Shown here one piece after another: positions 1-9,668 of a DNA stretch of 64,000 bases; the stretch's first letter is position 1, and each line of letters opens with the position of its first letter. The notes below the pieces were generated by a model. That model saw nothing but the letters and a program-made list of their open reading frames with translations, did no database searches and was not told the DNA's origin. A program made the translations under genes and the position numbers. Origin of the DNA: Benincasa hispida (Eukaryota; Streptophyta; Magnoliopsida; Cucurbitales; Cucurbitaceae). The DNA is taken from the NCBI RefSeq assembly GCF_009727055.1, contig NC_052354.1, positions 40,544,219 through 40,608,218 of the forward strand, in the 5' to 3' direction.

Positions 1-147
1 AAAGAACAAAAAAGGTATGCTAAGGATAAACGCAAGAATGAAAAATGATAGAAATTTCATTCATTTCATTGGATAACTCAGTAATGGAATAAACAAACAT
101 AACAAACAAATACAAAAGAACAAAAGAAACAAAGAACAAAGTAACCA

Positions 148-159
148 ACACCCCCAAAC
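148..159 (-). other. Polypurine-type motif after the extra ORF of Gypsy-1
   Basis: On the minus strand the stop codon of the extra ORF (160-162) runs straight into AAGTTTGGGGGTG. A purine-rich AAGTTTGGGGG motif is common in the 3' noncoding part of plant Gypsy elements, where a polypurine tract primes plus-strand DNA synthesis. No LTR start follows within the remaining 147 bases, so this may be an internal copy and not the true tract. Confidence 0.45.
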
Positions 160-1473
160 TTATTGTGCTAGCGCGTGATCCCTACATTCTTCTGCAGGTT
201 CTTCATCCATGAAGCGTAGAGTGTTCCTTAGGTGGGCAGGTAGCGGTGGCAAGGCAAACATTCCAACTAAGACCTGATTAATATACTGCGTTGTATAGAC
301 GAACTGGTCTTGCATTCTTCTTGATTGTTGCCGCATGTAATCCCTTAGAACCTTATTTTACCATTGAAGAGTTTCAATGGACGCAGCCAGTGGTATGAGT
401 TGATCGCTAATGAAAGTTTTCAACTCGTCAAGATCAATGCGTGTTTATGGCGATGTTGGCTCTTCGGCTCTTTCAACTGGGTCTTCAAGATTTCCTACAT
501 TGCTTGACCCTAACCCAATTGGTTAAAAAATAACTAGAGGAGGTACAAAAGTTGGAATTGGAGCTGGTAAGGGAGAAGGAAGAGGACTAGGGATTTCTTG
601 ATCTAAATTGGTAGTCTCGTGCTACGTTGGATCAAGAATCCCTTCTTGCGGGGCCAAATGTGAGTTTGAGAGAGGGATGTTTAGGTCTGGCCACGCTTTT
701 TCATCAATAAACGCTTGCTCTGCTTCGTAATCTTCATTTTTTTAAGCTTCATTGCTGTATTCAATCACCCATACGCGTCTTCTTTTGGGGGCGCATTGGT
801 AGGGTCGAGGTCTAGCTGCCACATCCTTGCGAGGTAGGGCAGACTGGTGCAGCGAACCACGAAGCAGACGCCTGATTAACTTGATATCCTTCAGACCATT
901 GATTTCCTCATGATCATCCCCTAGAGAGATGCCCCCGCGTTCACACAGTGCACAATTCAGCCAAGGGAAGTAAAGTTGTCCTCATGGTTTTGCTTTAATG
1001 GCTTTGATCTGGTCCATTATTATCCTCCCTATGTCTAGAGAAATGCGTTGCATGATGCAGTAAGTGGCCAGGATACGTTCTCTTGATAATGTTTCATCAT
1101 TTGTTGTAGGTATGATGCTTTTCTTTATCAAGTAATACAAGTTTGCGTCTGGTTTCAGATTCTTGGAAGCTAAGATCTTTACTCCATTTCTTGATGTTTG
1201 CCATGTGCTTCCAGGTTTGGCCACTACTCTTAACGCATCTTCTATCTGGCTTGGAGTTGGATGTTCCAAGTTGTGGTTTCCCTCTGCATCTAGGTTGCTT
1301 GCAATATTGAACACTTCATTAATTTTTTCGGTTGAGAAGCGCACCAAAACACCATCAATGAACACCGTATTTTTCTCCATATCAAACTCACTGCTATAAA
1401 ATTGGCAGACAAGGTTGGGCCAAATCCTCGTGTGCCCAACGCATAGTTGACCCCAGCCCATTGCATCCACAAT
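160..1473 (-). pseudogene. Extra ORF after pol of Gypsy-1 (plant transposon-protein domain, Athila-type), broken
   Basis: The minus-strand reading shows an open block at 982-1473 with VCQFYSSEFDMEKNTVFIDG and GVLVRFSTEKINEVF, which resembles the putative plant transposon protein domain (PF20167-like) found in ORFs that accompany Athila-type Gypsy elements. After a stop at 979-981 the frame can be followed as a basic segment (KRRRVWVIEY near 770-800), a proline-rich stretch (SPLPSPLPAPIPTF near 560-600) and a C-terminal helix-rich segment (about 160-430, MRQQSRRMQDQF) ending at a TAA at 160-162. At least three stops interrupt it. The N-terminus is cut by the N gap at 1474-1508; its probable continuation is in the misassembled block 1700-3450. 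Function is unknown; a nuclear or env-like role for such ORFs is only conjecture. Confidence 0.65.
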
Positions 1474-1508
1474 NNNNNNNNNNNNNNNNNNNNNNNNNNN
1501 NNNNNNNN
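1474..1508. other. Assembly gap (35 N)
   Basis: A run of 35 N cuts the extra ORF of Gypsy-1. The sequence on its right side (from 1509) is a second copy of the pol C-terminus also present at 4149-4301, so the gap joins pieces that are not neighbours in a simple element order. Confidence 0.98.
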
Positions 1509-1661
1509 ACGCAGGGATGCTTCGACGCAAACCTCAGTTGGCTTCGCGTAATATGAGGGATGACTTCTGTCGTTCTACACCATCTTCAAAGTAAGGCTTC
1601 ACTCTTTGCCCATTTACCTTGAACGTATTTGTGCCATCCTCCCGCGTCAACTCTACTGCTC
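1509..1661 (-). repeat. Direct duplicate of the pol C-terminal block 4149-4301
   Basis: The block beginning ACGCAGGGATGCTTCG repeats in the same orientation at 4149 and encodes the end of pol on the minus strand in both places (EDGVERQKS). The copies differ at only a few positions. It lies between an N gap and an adapter junction, so it is more likely a mis-joined read cluster or a second element copy collapsed here than a real tandem duplication. Confidence 0.8.
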
Positions 1662-1699
1662 CTGTCTCTTATACACATCTAGATGTGTATAAGAGACAG
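1662..1699. other. Sequencing artefact: transposase mosaic-end junction adapter
   Basis: Bases 1662-1680 read CTGTCTCTTATACACATCT and are followed at once by their exact reverse complement (1681-1699). This 19-base word is the Tn5 mosaic end used in Nextera libraries, and the head-to-head pair is the mate-pair circularisation junction. It is not plant DNA and shows that untrimmed mate-pair reads entered this assembly. Confidence 0.97.
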
Positions 1700-1898
1700 A
1701 GGTTGCGTTCGGGGAAAAAGCCCTTCTAAGCAAGGATGTCACTAAATTGGCGCTTCCTCCCTTTGGTCTTTTTAGGTAACGTGGCAGTTACCTTGTGTTT
1801 GCCCGCCTCGTGTGCTTTGGCTTCCTTCGTCAGCTCCCTCAACTCATTTTCCAACTCTTTTTGGAGGCTGGTATTGCTCCAATTCCTTTTCCAACACT

Positions 1899-2466
1899 CT
1901 AGACCTTGAGCAGCTCTCATGCGTCGTACCCTCAGGACCAGATGTGGATTGCTCTTCTTCATCCTCCAAAATTAATTCTTTTTCTCAACACTCTTTTTCC
2001 TTTCGATGGCCCTTCATTTGCGTTAGATTTGCGAGGTTGCGATGCGTCCGGGCCAACTTCCCTTTCTCTCTCATCTTCTTCTTTCAACTCCACTTTAAGC
2101 ATCATCGCATAACGCTTCGCTTCATCAATTTCAAGTGATGCATCGATTGGGTCAGGACACATCACTTGTTCCTCTTTGACATGGCCCTGATTCAACCTTG
2201 CCAAAATTGTTCCAAAAACTTCTTGCTCGTCTCTTCGAGCGAATTCCACAAGTTCTGCGCTATTTTGCTATGACGCAGGACTATCAGAGCTGGGTTTAGG
2301 GGGCGTGATTGATGAGGTGCCGAATGGGGTATGCAGCAACCCGGCAGATGAAATGATAATGGGTGAAGGCGGCTGAAGGGGTTGGCTAGCTCCTTCTACT
2401 TCAATGGGGTAAATGGTGGCTAAGGGTTGGATGGATAATGGGGGAAGTGGACGCACGGCGGGCGGT
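1899..2466 (-). repeat. Left arm of a 0.57-kb inverted duplication (partner 3258-3829)
   Basis: Read on the minus strand this block gives the same sequence as the plus strand of 3258-3829, with scattered small differences and indels: a proline-rich stretch (ATIYPIEVEGASQPL), then FARRDEQEVFGTILAR and an acidic-basic tail. It abuts the second adapter junction at 2467. It is best read as a coding part of the Gypsy-1 extra ORF present once in the correct orientation here and once inverted at 3258-3829. Confidence 0.8.
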
Positions 2467-2504
2467 CTGTCTCTTATACACATCTAGATGTGTATAAGAG
2501 ACAG
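2467..2504. other. Sequencing artefact: second transposase mosaic-end junction adapter
   Basis: Bases 2467-2485 are CTGTCTCTTATACACATCT and 2486-2504 are its exact reverse complement, identical to the junction at 1662-1699. Translating through it gives the peptide MCIRDR, a frequent artefact of Nextera adapters in predicted proteins. It joins two blocks that do not belong side by side. Confidence 0.97.
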
Positions 2505-2529
2505 ACGTTAGGTGGTGCCTGACATCCTC

Positions 2530-2624
2530 ATTTATTACGTAGATGAAAGGATGTGCCTAAGGTTTCTAGGCAATCGAGTGCTTTGTGTTTTCGAGATGCG
2601 TCCTTTCGATTTGGGTCATGTGTT
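2530..2624. repeat. Direct duplicate of 3827-3921, ending in an N gap
   Basis: The 95 bases beginning ATTTATTACGTAGATG occur again at 3827-3921 in the same orientation and continue there into unique DNA, whereas here they end in the gap at 2625. The 24 bases just before (from 2506) are nearly the reverse complement of 2651-2676, which suggests how the pieces should be joined. Confidence 0.85.
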
Positions 2625-2649
2625 NNNNNNNNNNNNNNNNNNNNNNNNN
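2625..2649. other. Assembly gap (25 N)
   Basis: A run of 25 N separates the duplicated block 2530-2624 from the block 2650-3829 that appears inverted relative to the rest of Gypsy-1. Confidence 0.98.
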
Positions 2650-3257
2650 TAAGGATGACAGGCACCGCCTAACGTCACCAATGTCCTCTCCCACAGACCT
2701 ATAAAATGCACACTTTTCAACATTCTCTCTTCTTCCACCTCCTTCAACCCTACTTCGCGAAACCCCTCGCTCCCGAAGCTTTACCGCCCTTCGATCAAAT
2801 CTGTTACTGCCGTTATCCTTCAGCAACAATGTCTTCAGCATCTGACAGCAAAAACCAATCACTGAGCTACGGAGGCGTGTCGCCAGTAAGTTTCTTTTCA
2901 ATCTTCTTCGCTTCAAATGTCACCCCTTTCAAACCCTCACCGAACCTCAAAAACTTCCCTTTCCAAAGCAAGCCTTCGTACGGTAGACCTTCTTCCATAT
3001 ACCCAGTGAATCTCAGTCGAAACCCATCAAAACCACCATAAATTCGAAATCCTCTAAAAACCCACCAAAAAAAACCCAAAACCGCGCCAAACCTAAGCCC
3101 AAAACTCCCATCAAACCGAGGCGGCAATGCGCTTCTACCTCTACAGCTGCCAAGAAGCACCTACACACAGCCCGCCACCGTTTATTCCAAATATCATCAC
3201 GCCGATGGTGCAAAAGCATGACCTTATTCCCACCATCTCTCCACACCACACCCATCG
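2650..3257 (+). pseudogene. Probable 5' part of the Gypsy-1 extra ORF, placed in the wrong orientation
   Basis: The plus strand has CTATAAAATGCAC at about 2699-2711 and an open frame with ATGs at 2706 and 2829 (MSSASDSKNQSLSYGG), followed by a basic, lysine/proline-rich stretch and then the proline-rich block shared with 1899-2466. Everything else of Gypsy-1 is on the minus strand. The overlap between 2506-2530 and 2651-2676 in opposite orientation, the adapter at 2467 and the N gap at 2625 together indicate that 2650-3829 was inverted during scaffolding. No known domain was recognised in the N-terminal part. Confidence 0.55.
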
Positions 3258-3829
3258 CCCGCCGTGCGTCCACTTCCCCTTTATCCATCCAACCCTTTAG
3301 CCACCATTTACACCCCATCGAAGCAAAAAGAAGCTAGCCAACCCCTTCAGCCGCCTTCACCCATTATCATTTCATCTGCCGGTTGCTGCATAACCCCATT
3401 CGGCACCTCATCAATCACGCCCCCAACCCAGTCTGATAGTCCTGCGTCATAGCAAAATATGCGCAGAACTTGTGGAATTCGCTCGAAGAGACGAGCAAGA
3501 AGTTTTTGGAACAATTTTGGCAAGGTTGAAATCAGGGCCATGTCAAAGAGGAACAAGTGATGTGTCTGACCCAATCGATGCATCACTTGAAATTGATGAA
3601 GCGAGCGTTATGGCGATGATGCTTAAGTGGAGTTGAAAGAAGAAGATGAGAGAGAAAGGGAAGTTGGCCGGACGCATCGCAACCTCGCAAATCTAACGCA
3701 AATGAAGGGCCATCGAAAGGAAAAAGAGTGGTTTGAGAAAAAGAATTAATTTTGGAGGATGAAGAAAGAACAATCCACATCTGGTCCTGGGAGGTACGAC
3801 GCATGAGAGGCTGCTACAAGGTCTAGATT
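3258..3829 (+). repeat. Right arm of the 0.57-kb inverted duplication (partner 1899-2466)
   Basis: This arm carries the same proline-rich and acidic-basic coding block as 1899-2466 but inverted and with more frame breaks (for example the stop that ends the frame at 3450). It joins at 3826/3827 to the duplicated block ATTTATTACG, which is another artefact-like junction. Confidence 0.8.
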
Positions 3830-4172
3830 TATTACGTAGATGAAAGGATGTGCCTAAGGTTTCTAGGCAATCGAGTGCTTTGTGTTTTCGAGATGCGTCC
3901 TTTCGATTTGGGTCATGTGTTGGCTTAAGTCTAGCACGTTAGTTTTATTCCCATCCTAAGCTTCTTCCGGTTGTACACATTTTTTTTCCTAAAAAAATTA
4001 AATAAATCTCTTAAATAAGAAAGCAATAACAATCATCAATCAACTTAAAACGTAACGCAAAGAAAAGCAAAACACAAACGCAGTCATAAAATACATAATG
4101 CAAAGGAAATGAAGGTAGAAGAAGCGTCCCTAGAATATGTGATGTGAACGCAGGGATGCTTCGACGCAAACC
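3830..4172 (-). other. Noncoding spacer between pol and the extra ORF of Gypsy-1
   Basis: On the minus strand this follows the pol stop. It is AT-rich, has an oligo-T run followed by AGGAAAAAAAA (about 3979-3990, on the minus strand) and no credible frame. In Athila-type elements the downstream ORF is thought to be expressed from a spliced RNA; an acceptor here is possible but not demonstrable. Confidence 0.5.
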
Positions 4173-4373
4173 TCAGTTGGCTTCGCGTAATATGAGGGAT
4201 GACTTCTGTCGTTCTACACCATCTTCAAAGTAAGGCTTCACTTTTTGCCCATTTACCTTGAACGAATTTGTGCCATCCTTCCGCGTCAACTCTATTGCTC
4301 TGTGGGGAAGGATTGTTCTGATAATGAATGGTTCTAACCACCTTAACTTTAATTTTCCTGGGAACAAACACAA
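4173..4373 (-). pseudogene. C-terminal end of Gypsy-1 pol
   Basis: The frame reads KLRWLEPFIIRT, then FKVNGQKVKPYF before a stop at 4173. This matches the tail of Athila/Tat-type polyproteins that lies after the integrase core and lacks a chromodomain. It is separated from the integrase core frame (4440-5105) by about 66 bases and a frame change. A second copy of the last part is at 1509-1661. Confidence 0.75.
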
Positions 4374-4439
4374 TTGTGAATTGAATAATAAAACTTTTCG
4401 GCCAACAATGAACTCTTTCTTACTAATGTGTTGGTCGTT

Positions 4440-5105
4440 CTAACGTTTGGTCTTCTCCTTGTAAAGCTTGTTGTTCTCGTATGTGTTCAACCACCATTCC
4501 TCAAGCTCATTGAGCTGAAGTTTGCGTTGATCGCCCGCGGCGTCCAAGTTTAAATTCAACTTCTTTAATGCCCAGAAAGCTTTGTGCTTCAACTCCAGGG
4601 GTAAGTGACAAGCTTTTCCGAATATTAGAGAGTATGGAGACATACATATGGGAGTCTTGTAGGCAGTCCTGTAGGCCCAAAGTGTTTCATCCAGCCTCAG
4701 TGTCAATTCTTTCCGCGATACGTTGACGACTTTTTCCAATATTGATTTTATTTCCCGATTCGATACCTCAGCTTGACCATTGGTTTGCGGGTGGTATGCG
4801 GTAGCGATATTATGCCTGACATTATATTTGGCAAGAAATTTTGAAATGATGCGGTTAATGAAATGCGTACCTTCGTCACTCACCAGGGCTCTTAGTGTTC
4901 CAAAGTGTGTGAAAATGTTCCTGGTGAGAAACTTAGAGACAGTCGATGCATCATTTCTAGCACAAGCTACTACTTCCACCCACTTTGATACGTAATCTAC
5001 TGCCAGCTGAATATATTGTTGACCACAGGACAGAGGGAAAGGTCCCATAAAACCGATGCCCCAGACGTCAAATAATTCGACTTCAAGAATATTGTTCAGA
5101 GGCAT
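4440..5105 (-). pseudogene. Integrase core of Gypsy-1
   Basis: An open stretch of 221 codons with the retroviral-type integrase core, which joins element cDNA into the host chromosome. Visible motifs are [11 protein letters not shown] (about residues 14-24), [10 protein letters not shown] and [19 protein letters not shown], followed by [13 protein letters not shown] and [17 protein letters not shown]. The second Asp and the Glu of the D,D,E triad are present, but the position of the first Asp in the WGI-FMGP motif is Gly, so this copy is probably inactive. The N-terminal zinc-binding part lies in broken frames at 5106-5330. Confidence 0.85.
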
Positions 5106-5283
5106 TGCGTCCCTTGATGAGATATTTCTAGTGCGTTGGCAAGGGTCGCACTTGCGAGCATACTCCCTTGTATCTTTAAAGAGGGTAGGCCAGAAATATC
5201 CGCTTTGAAAGAACCTTCACAGCGGTTCTTTGCCCTCCGAAATGCCCTCCGTAAGGAGAGTCATGACACTCAGCTAGGATACG

Positions 5284-5631
5284 TTATGTCTCTCCCTCCG
5301 GAATGCATCGATGCATGATGGAGTCGGGACCTTGTTTGTAGAGAAACGATTCATCCCAAAAATAAAATTTTCTATCGTGTACCAACCGTTTCTTTTGCTG
5401 AGAGTTGAAGTGTTCGGGGAATTGTTTGGTAGATAAATAATTAACTATGTCTGCATACCAAGGTTCCCTGCCTTCAACATTGAATAAGTTTTCATCAGGA
5501 AAGGCATATTTGATTTCATTTTCTTGGTCTTGTATTTCCTGATTCTCTAATCTGGACAGGTGGTCGGCCATTTGATTCTCAGTCCCCTTTCTGTCCTGAA
5601 TATCGATGTCGAATTCTTGCAATAGTAGCAC
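5284..5631 (-). pseudogene. End of RNase H and start of integrase of Gypsy-1
   Basis: The frame begins with LLQEFDIDIQDRKGTENQMA and ADHLSRLE, the typical end of the Gypsy RNase H domain, then continues as the linker and the first part of integrase (EGREPWYADIVNYL, FYFWDESFLYKQGPD) and ends before the conserved His-rich zinc finger, whose HDSPYGGHFGG motif is readable in another frame just downstream (about 5230-5275). Confidence 0.8.
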
Positions 5632-5758
5632 TCATCTAATTAATCTTGGTTTCGCGTCCTTCTTGCTCATCAGGAACTTAATGGTTGAGTGGTCTGTATA
5701 GATGGTAGCTGATGCACCAACTAAATAAGATCTGAACTTTTCAATGCCAACACTACAG

Positions 5759-6323
5759 CTAGCATTTCTTTCTCCGTGGTTGTTGTTCCTGAGAGTCATT
5801 CAGTGTCTTGAACGCATAAGAGATGGGGTGTATCAAATTCCTTTTTTTCTGCCCCAACATGGTGCCTACTGCAACATCACTTGTGTCGCACATTAGAATG
5901 AAATGTTGGGTCCAATCCGGTGCTATTAGTACCTGAGCTGTAGTCAACGTATACTTCAGTGTTTCAAATGCGTCATAGCAGTCGTCATTGAATTCGTAGG
6001 GCCGGTTCGCTTCCAATAATGCATTTAGAGGTCGCGTAATTTGAGAAAAGCCTTTTACGAACCTTCAGTAAAAGCCAACGTGTCCTAGAAAACTTCGTAG
6101 TGCTTTTACATTTGATGGCGGAGAAAGTTTAGCTATGACATCTACCTTGGCCTCATCAAATTCCAACTCGACTTTAGATACCTTGTGGCCCAAAACAATG
6201 CCTTCAATCACCATAAAGTGACATATTTCTCAATTCAACACAAGATTTGTTTCCTCGCATCGAGCAAGGACGACCTCCAAGTTATCTAAGCATGATTGAA
6301 ATGAGTCTCCAAAAAATGAAAAA
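5759..6323 (-). pseudogene. RT C-terminus and RNase H of Gypsy-1
   Basis: The minus strand first gives the end of the polymerase palm and thumb in broken frames (FMDDFSFFG at about 6310-6340, VLGHKVSKVELEFDEAKV, LRSFLGHVGFY), then an open stretch at 5759-6016 with TAQVLIAPDW, ILMCDTSDVAVGTMLGQ and HPISYAFKTLNDSQ, the hallmark of the RNase H domain that degrades the RNA of the RNA-DNA hybrid. A stop interrupts the frame at the GFY-RFVKGF boundary. Confidence 0.8.
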
Positions 6324-7310
6324 TCATCCATAAAAATTCAACGGTATTTTCCAAGAAGTCAGAGAAAATTGCCATAATGCACCTTTGGAATGTTCCAGAT
6401 GCGTTGCATAGTCCAAAGGGCATGCCTCTAACGTGAACGTTCCAAAGGGGCAAGTGAATTTCGTCTTTTCTTGATCTTCTGGGTCGATTAAAATTTGGTT
6501 ATAGCCGGAGTATCCATCTAGGAAAAAATAAAATTCTTTTCCAGCCAGTCTGTCAAGCATTTGGTCAATGAAGGGAAGAGGGAAGTGGTCCTTCTTGGTT
6601 GTCACGTTGAGTTTCCTATAGTCCATGCAGAAGCGCCAACCCGTGATAATCCTTGAAGGGTTGAGCTCATTGTTACTATTGACTATCACTATTGTTCCTC
6701 CTTTCTTGAGGACGCATTTAACTGGGCTTACCCAACTGCTATCAGATATAGGGTAGATTACTCTTGCGTCCAACCACTTTAAGATTTCTTTTTTGACTAC
6801 TTCCTTTATTATAGGATTTAGCCTTCGTTGAGGCTTAATTGATCCAGTCTTCCCTTCTTCTAGCCTGATTTTGTACATGCAGTAAGATGGGCTGATGCCA
6901 CGGATGTCAGCCAACGTCCATCCTATTGCCCGCATGTGCTTTTGCAAAATCTGCAAAAGAGAATATTCGTTAGGCTCGGAAAGATTTGCTAAAATAATTA
7001 TGGGTAAGGTGTTGTTTAATCCAAGAAAAGCATATTTAAGGTGGTTAGGTAACGATTTCAATTCTAGTTCTAGTGGTTCTTCTAATGATGGACGCGTTGG
7101 TTTCGTCTGCCGCTCACTCAGACTTGGCGGCTCGAGTTCCTTCATGCTTTCTTCCAACGTGAGGACCTCACAAACTTGGGTCGCTTCTTCTTCAGGCAAC
7201 TCTATTTTGTTCGGTTGACATTCTTCATTATCCAGGAACTTTAATGCATTTAACACATTAAACTTCACTTCTTGATTGTCTATGCGCATGGTCAGTTCTC
7301 CTTTGTGCAC
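6324..7310 (-). pseudogene. Reverse transcriptase (fingers/palm) of Gypsy-1
   Basis: A 328-codon open frame. Residues 1-110 are the protease-RT linker; then PSYCMYKIRLEEGKTG, NPIIKEVVKKEILKWLDA, FCMDYRKLNVTTKKDHFPLP and FYFFLDGYSGYNQI follow in the usual Gypsy order. The catalytic Asp of the FLDGYSGY motif is present. After PFGTF the reading changes (EACPLDYATHLEHSKG), showing a frameshift inside the palm domain upstream of the MDD motif, which is found in a different frame near 6310-6340. Confidence 0.88.
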
Positions 7311-7480
7311 GTCTATTAATACTTTCCCAGTGGCTAGAAAGGGTGTCCAAGAATGATTGGTACATCCCTGTTTGCTTCATAGTCTAGGATGATGAAATCC
7401 ATTGGGAACATGAATTTGTCAACTTTTACCAGAACATCTCCAATCTTTCCTTCAGGGTATGTGATCGTCCTATCAGCGAG

Positions 7481-7762
7481 TTAAAGTGTTATAGAAATGG
7501 GTTGTGCTTCACCAATTCCCAATTTCTTGAAGATTGAGAATGGCATGAGGTTAACACTTGCTCTCAGATCACACAATGCATGTCCTACATCCAACCCTCC
7601 GATTGAGCACAGGAATGTGAAGCTTCTTGGGTTCTTCTGTTTCTTGGGTAATCTGTTGCTGACTAACGCATTGCACTCCTGCATTAGCACAATTACTTCC
7701 GTCTCATTGATTCTCCTCTTCTTTATCAAAATATCCTTAAAACATTTGACGTATTTTGGCAT
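7481..7762 (-). pseudogene. Aspartic protease of Gypsy-1
   Basis: The frame reads MPKYVKCFKDILIKKRR, then ECNALVSNRLPKK and HALCDLRASVNLMPFSIFKK. The ALCDL-AS-NLMP box is the active-site region of Athila-type retrotransposon proteases, which cut the polyprotein. The residue after the catalytic Asp-Leu is Arg where Gly is the rule, so cleavage activity is doubtful. It continues past 7481 into other frames ([14 protein letters not shown] near 7400-7455). Confidence 0.8.
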
Positions 7763-8024
7763 TTGTTCGAAGGCTTCTTTCTACAAGTGGAATATTAATG
7801 TGCAGTTGCCTCAGGAGTTCAAGAAAATGCTTAAATTTTTGTTCATCATTCTTTTTCATCAAGTGTCTAGGAAATGGTGCGTTCAACTGCATCGCAGGTT
7901 CTCCCGCGTTAGACGTGCTTAGATTCGAATGGCTTGTGGATTCAGGCATCCTTTCTTCTTGATCTTCTAGTGTCGTTGGGCGTGTGTTGAGTTCTTTTGA
8001 AGGATTGTTGGTTCTTGGGTTCAT
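7737..8024 (-). pseudogene. Gag-protease linker of Gypsy-1
   Basis: This frame (TNNPSKELNTRPTTLEDQEE, then NAPFPRHLMKKNDEQKFKHF and FLELLRQLHINIPLVE) is the conserved segment just upstream of the protease in Athila-like polyproteins. It overlaps the next frame by 26 bases, indicating a frameshift between the two. Confidence 0.75.
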
Positions 8025-8378
8025 GGTTTTTTTCTACAAGAGGTTTGCCACTTCGCAATGTCACCACATGACATTGCTATTTTCCGTTGTTATTTTCTGG
8101 GGTTTCTGTGTTGCTGGGCAAGACTTCTGGCTGCCAATTCTTCAACTCACTGGCAATCTGCCCCACCTGTATCTCTAGATTTTTTATGGAAGACGCCTGG
8201 CTTTTTAGAAAGACATCGTTCTGGGTGATATATTCTTTAAAAGGTTTTTAAGCGGAGATGCTGAACTCGATGCATGACCTCCTCTATTAAAGGATTGTTG
8301 GTGTGGCTGTTGCATTGGTTGGAATCCAGGCGGTGGTCCTTGCCTTTGTTGCTGGTTTACCCCTGGTTGGTGTTGCTC

Positions 8379-8534
8379 CTATTGATGACTTGCCCAAGAG
8401 AAATTTGGATGGTTCCTCCATCTAGGATTATAGGTGTTTGAGAATGGGTTATTTTTAATAAAGCATACCGATTGCGGATTTTGTGGGCAATCAGAGTAGG
8501 AATGGGGATCTTCACAACCCACACAGCTAACCAT
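8379..8534 (-). pseudogene. Gag zinc knuckle region of Gypsy-1
   Basis: The frame MVSCVGCEDPHSYSDCPQNP holds a C-X2-C-X3-H-X4-C nucleic-acid-binding knuckle (one residue short of the usual spacing), then YNPRWRNHPNFSW and a stop at 8379-8381. A glutamine/proline-rich stretch continues past the stop to about 8280. The knuckle packages element RNA in the virus-like particle. Confidence 0.75.
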
Positions 8535-8772
8535 GGGCTATTCGAATGTTTCTACTTGATTTACCTTTTGCAGGTTTGATGTGTTCCCTAGTGACATATT
8601 CGGAAAAAGGTTTGTCATAGCAGCTACTTGTATAGAGAGCATGGCTATTGCGTTAGAGTCAATAGAATTCACATTCTAAGATTGCCTCTTCCTATCTGCT
8701 CTTGCGTCATAAGTGTCATCCACCTATTCCATATTATGCTTGGCTATGCGGTCCAGTATTTCCTTAGCTTCA

Positions 8773-9438
8773 TTATAAGATTTGTCCATGATACCGCCAG
8801 CTACAGATGCATCGGTTGCCATTTGAGACGCTCTGTTTAATCTGCCATAAAAGGTCTCCATCTAGATGGTTAAACGGTAATTCGTGATTGGGGAAGTTCT
8901 TGACTAATCCTTTAAAGTGCTCCCATGCGGCACTCAAGGTTTCAAATTCTTCCTGCTCGAAGTTCATGATCTCTTTCTGCCTCCTTGCGTTTGTGGTGGG
9001 TGGGAAGTATTTCTGCATGAATTTCTCCACCAACTTTTCCCAGGTCGTGATCTCTCCAGGCTCCAAAGAACTTACCCATTGCTTTGCGTCGTCACGCAGA
9101 GAATATGGGAATAAAGATAGTCTGATAGCTTCTGGAGTGATTCCAGGAATCACAAACGAGTTGCACGTCTCCAAGAAACCTTTCATATGGGCGTGAGGGT
9201 CTTTTCCCCGAGCACCCCCGAATTGTCCAACTGTTTGGAGCATTTGTAATATCACAGATTTCATCTCAAATCTTGTCCCATCTGGCGTTGGGTATATGAT
9301 CCCTGGTGAGAAATCATACAACACAGGAGACGCATACTCCCTCATGAGACGCGTACTACTGTTTGCCATTATGATAGGATTTTGCGCAGCATGAGCTAGC
9401 TGTCGAGCTAAGTTATGATTCGCTTGTTCGTCCGCCAT
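8773..9438 (-). pseudogene. Gag (capsid) N-terminal part of Gypsy-1
   Basis: A 221-codon frame starting at the ATG at 9436-9438. It contains the retrotransposon gag core: ARGKDPHAHMKGFLETCNSF, RLSLFPYSLRDDAKQWVSSL, ITTWEKLVEKFMQKYFPP and RRQKEIMNFEQEEFETLSAA. Near its C-terminus the reading departs from the family pattern (DGDLLWQIKQ), consistent with a frameshift around 8850. The start is about 230 bases after the primer site, as expected for a gag leader. Confidence 0.88.
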
Positions 9439-9668
9439 TTGTTGTTGCCTGGTTTATTGTTTGAGTAGTTGTTGCCTTAACGTACAGCGACGATTAGATC
9501 GATTTCTTCGTCGGAAGCTCCTTTCAACTTCGGGGTCGTATACAAGTTCAAGAGTGCTTTCCCTGCTCATAAACGTTTATAATCTTCGACTTAGCTTGTA
9601 ATACTCCTTCAGCTGTAGTTTTCCTACAAAAGATACAAGCAAAATTTCTGGTTAGTTTTGTTGCTGAA

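Noticed and set aside
2268..2483. Minus-strand frame starting MCIRDR as a gene
   Set aside because: Its first codons are translated sequencing adapter (2467-2504); only the part after it is element-derived.
2867..3318. Minus-strand Gly/Trp/Phe-rich frames as proteins
   Set aside because: They are antisense shadows of the lysine/proline-rich plus-strand frame of the misplaced extra ORF.
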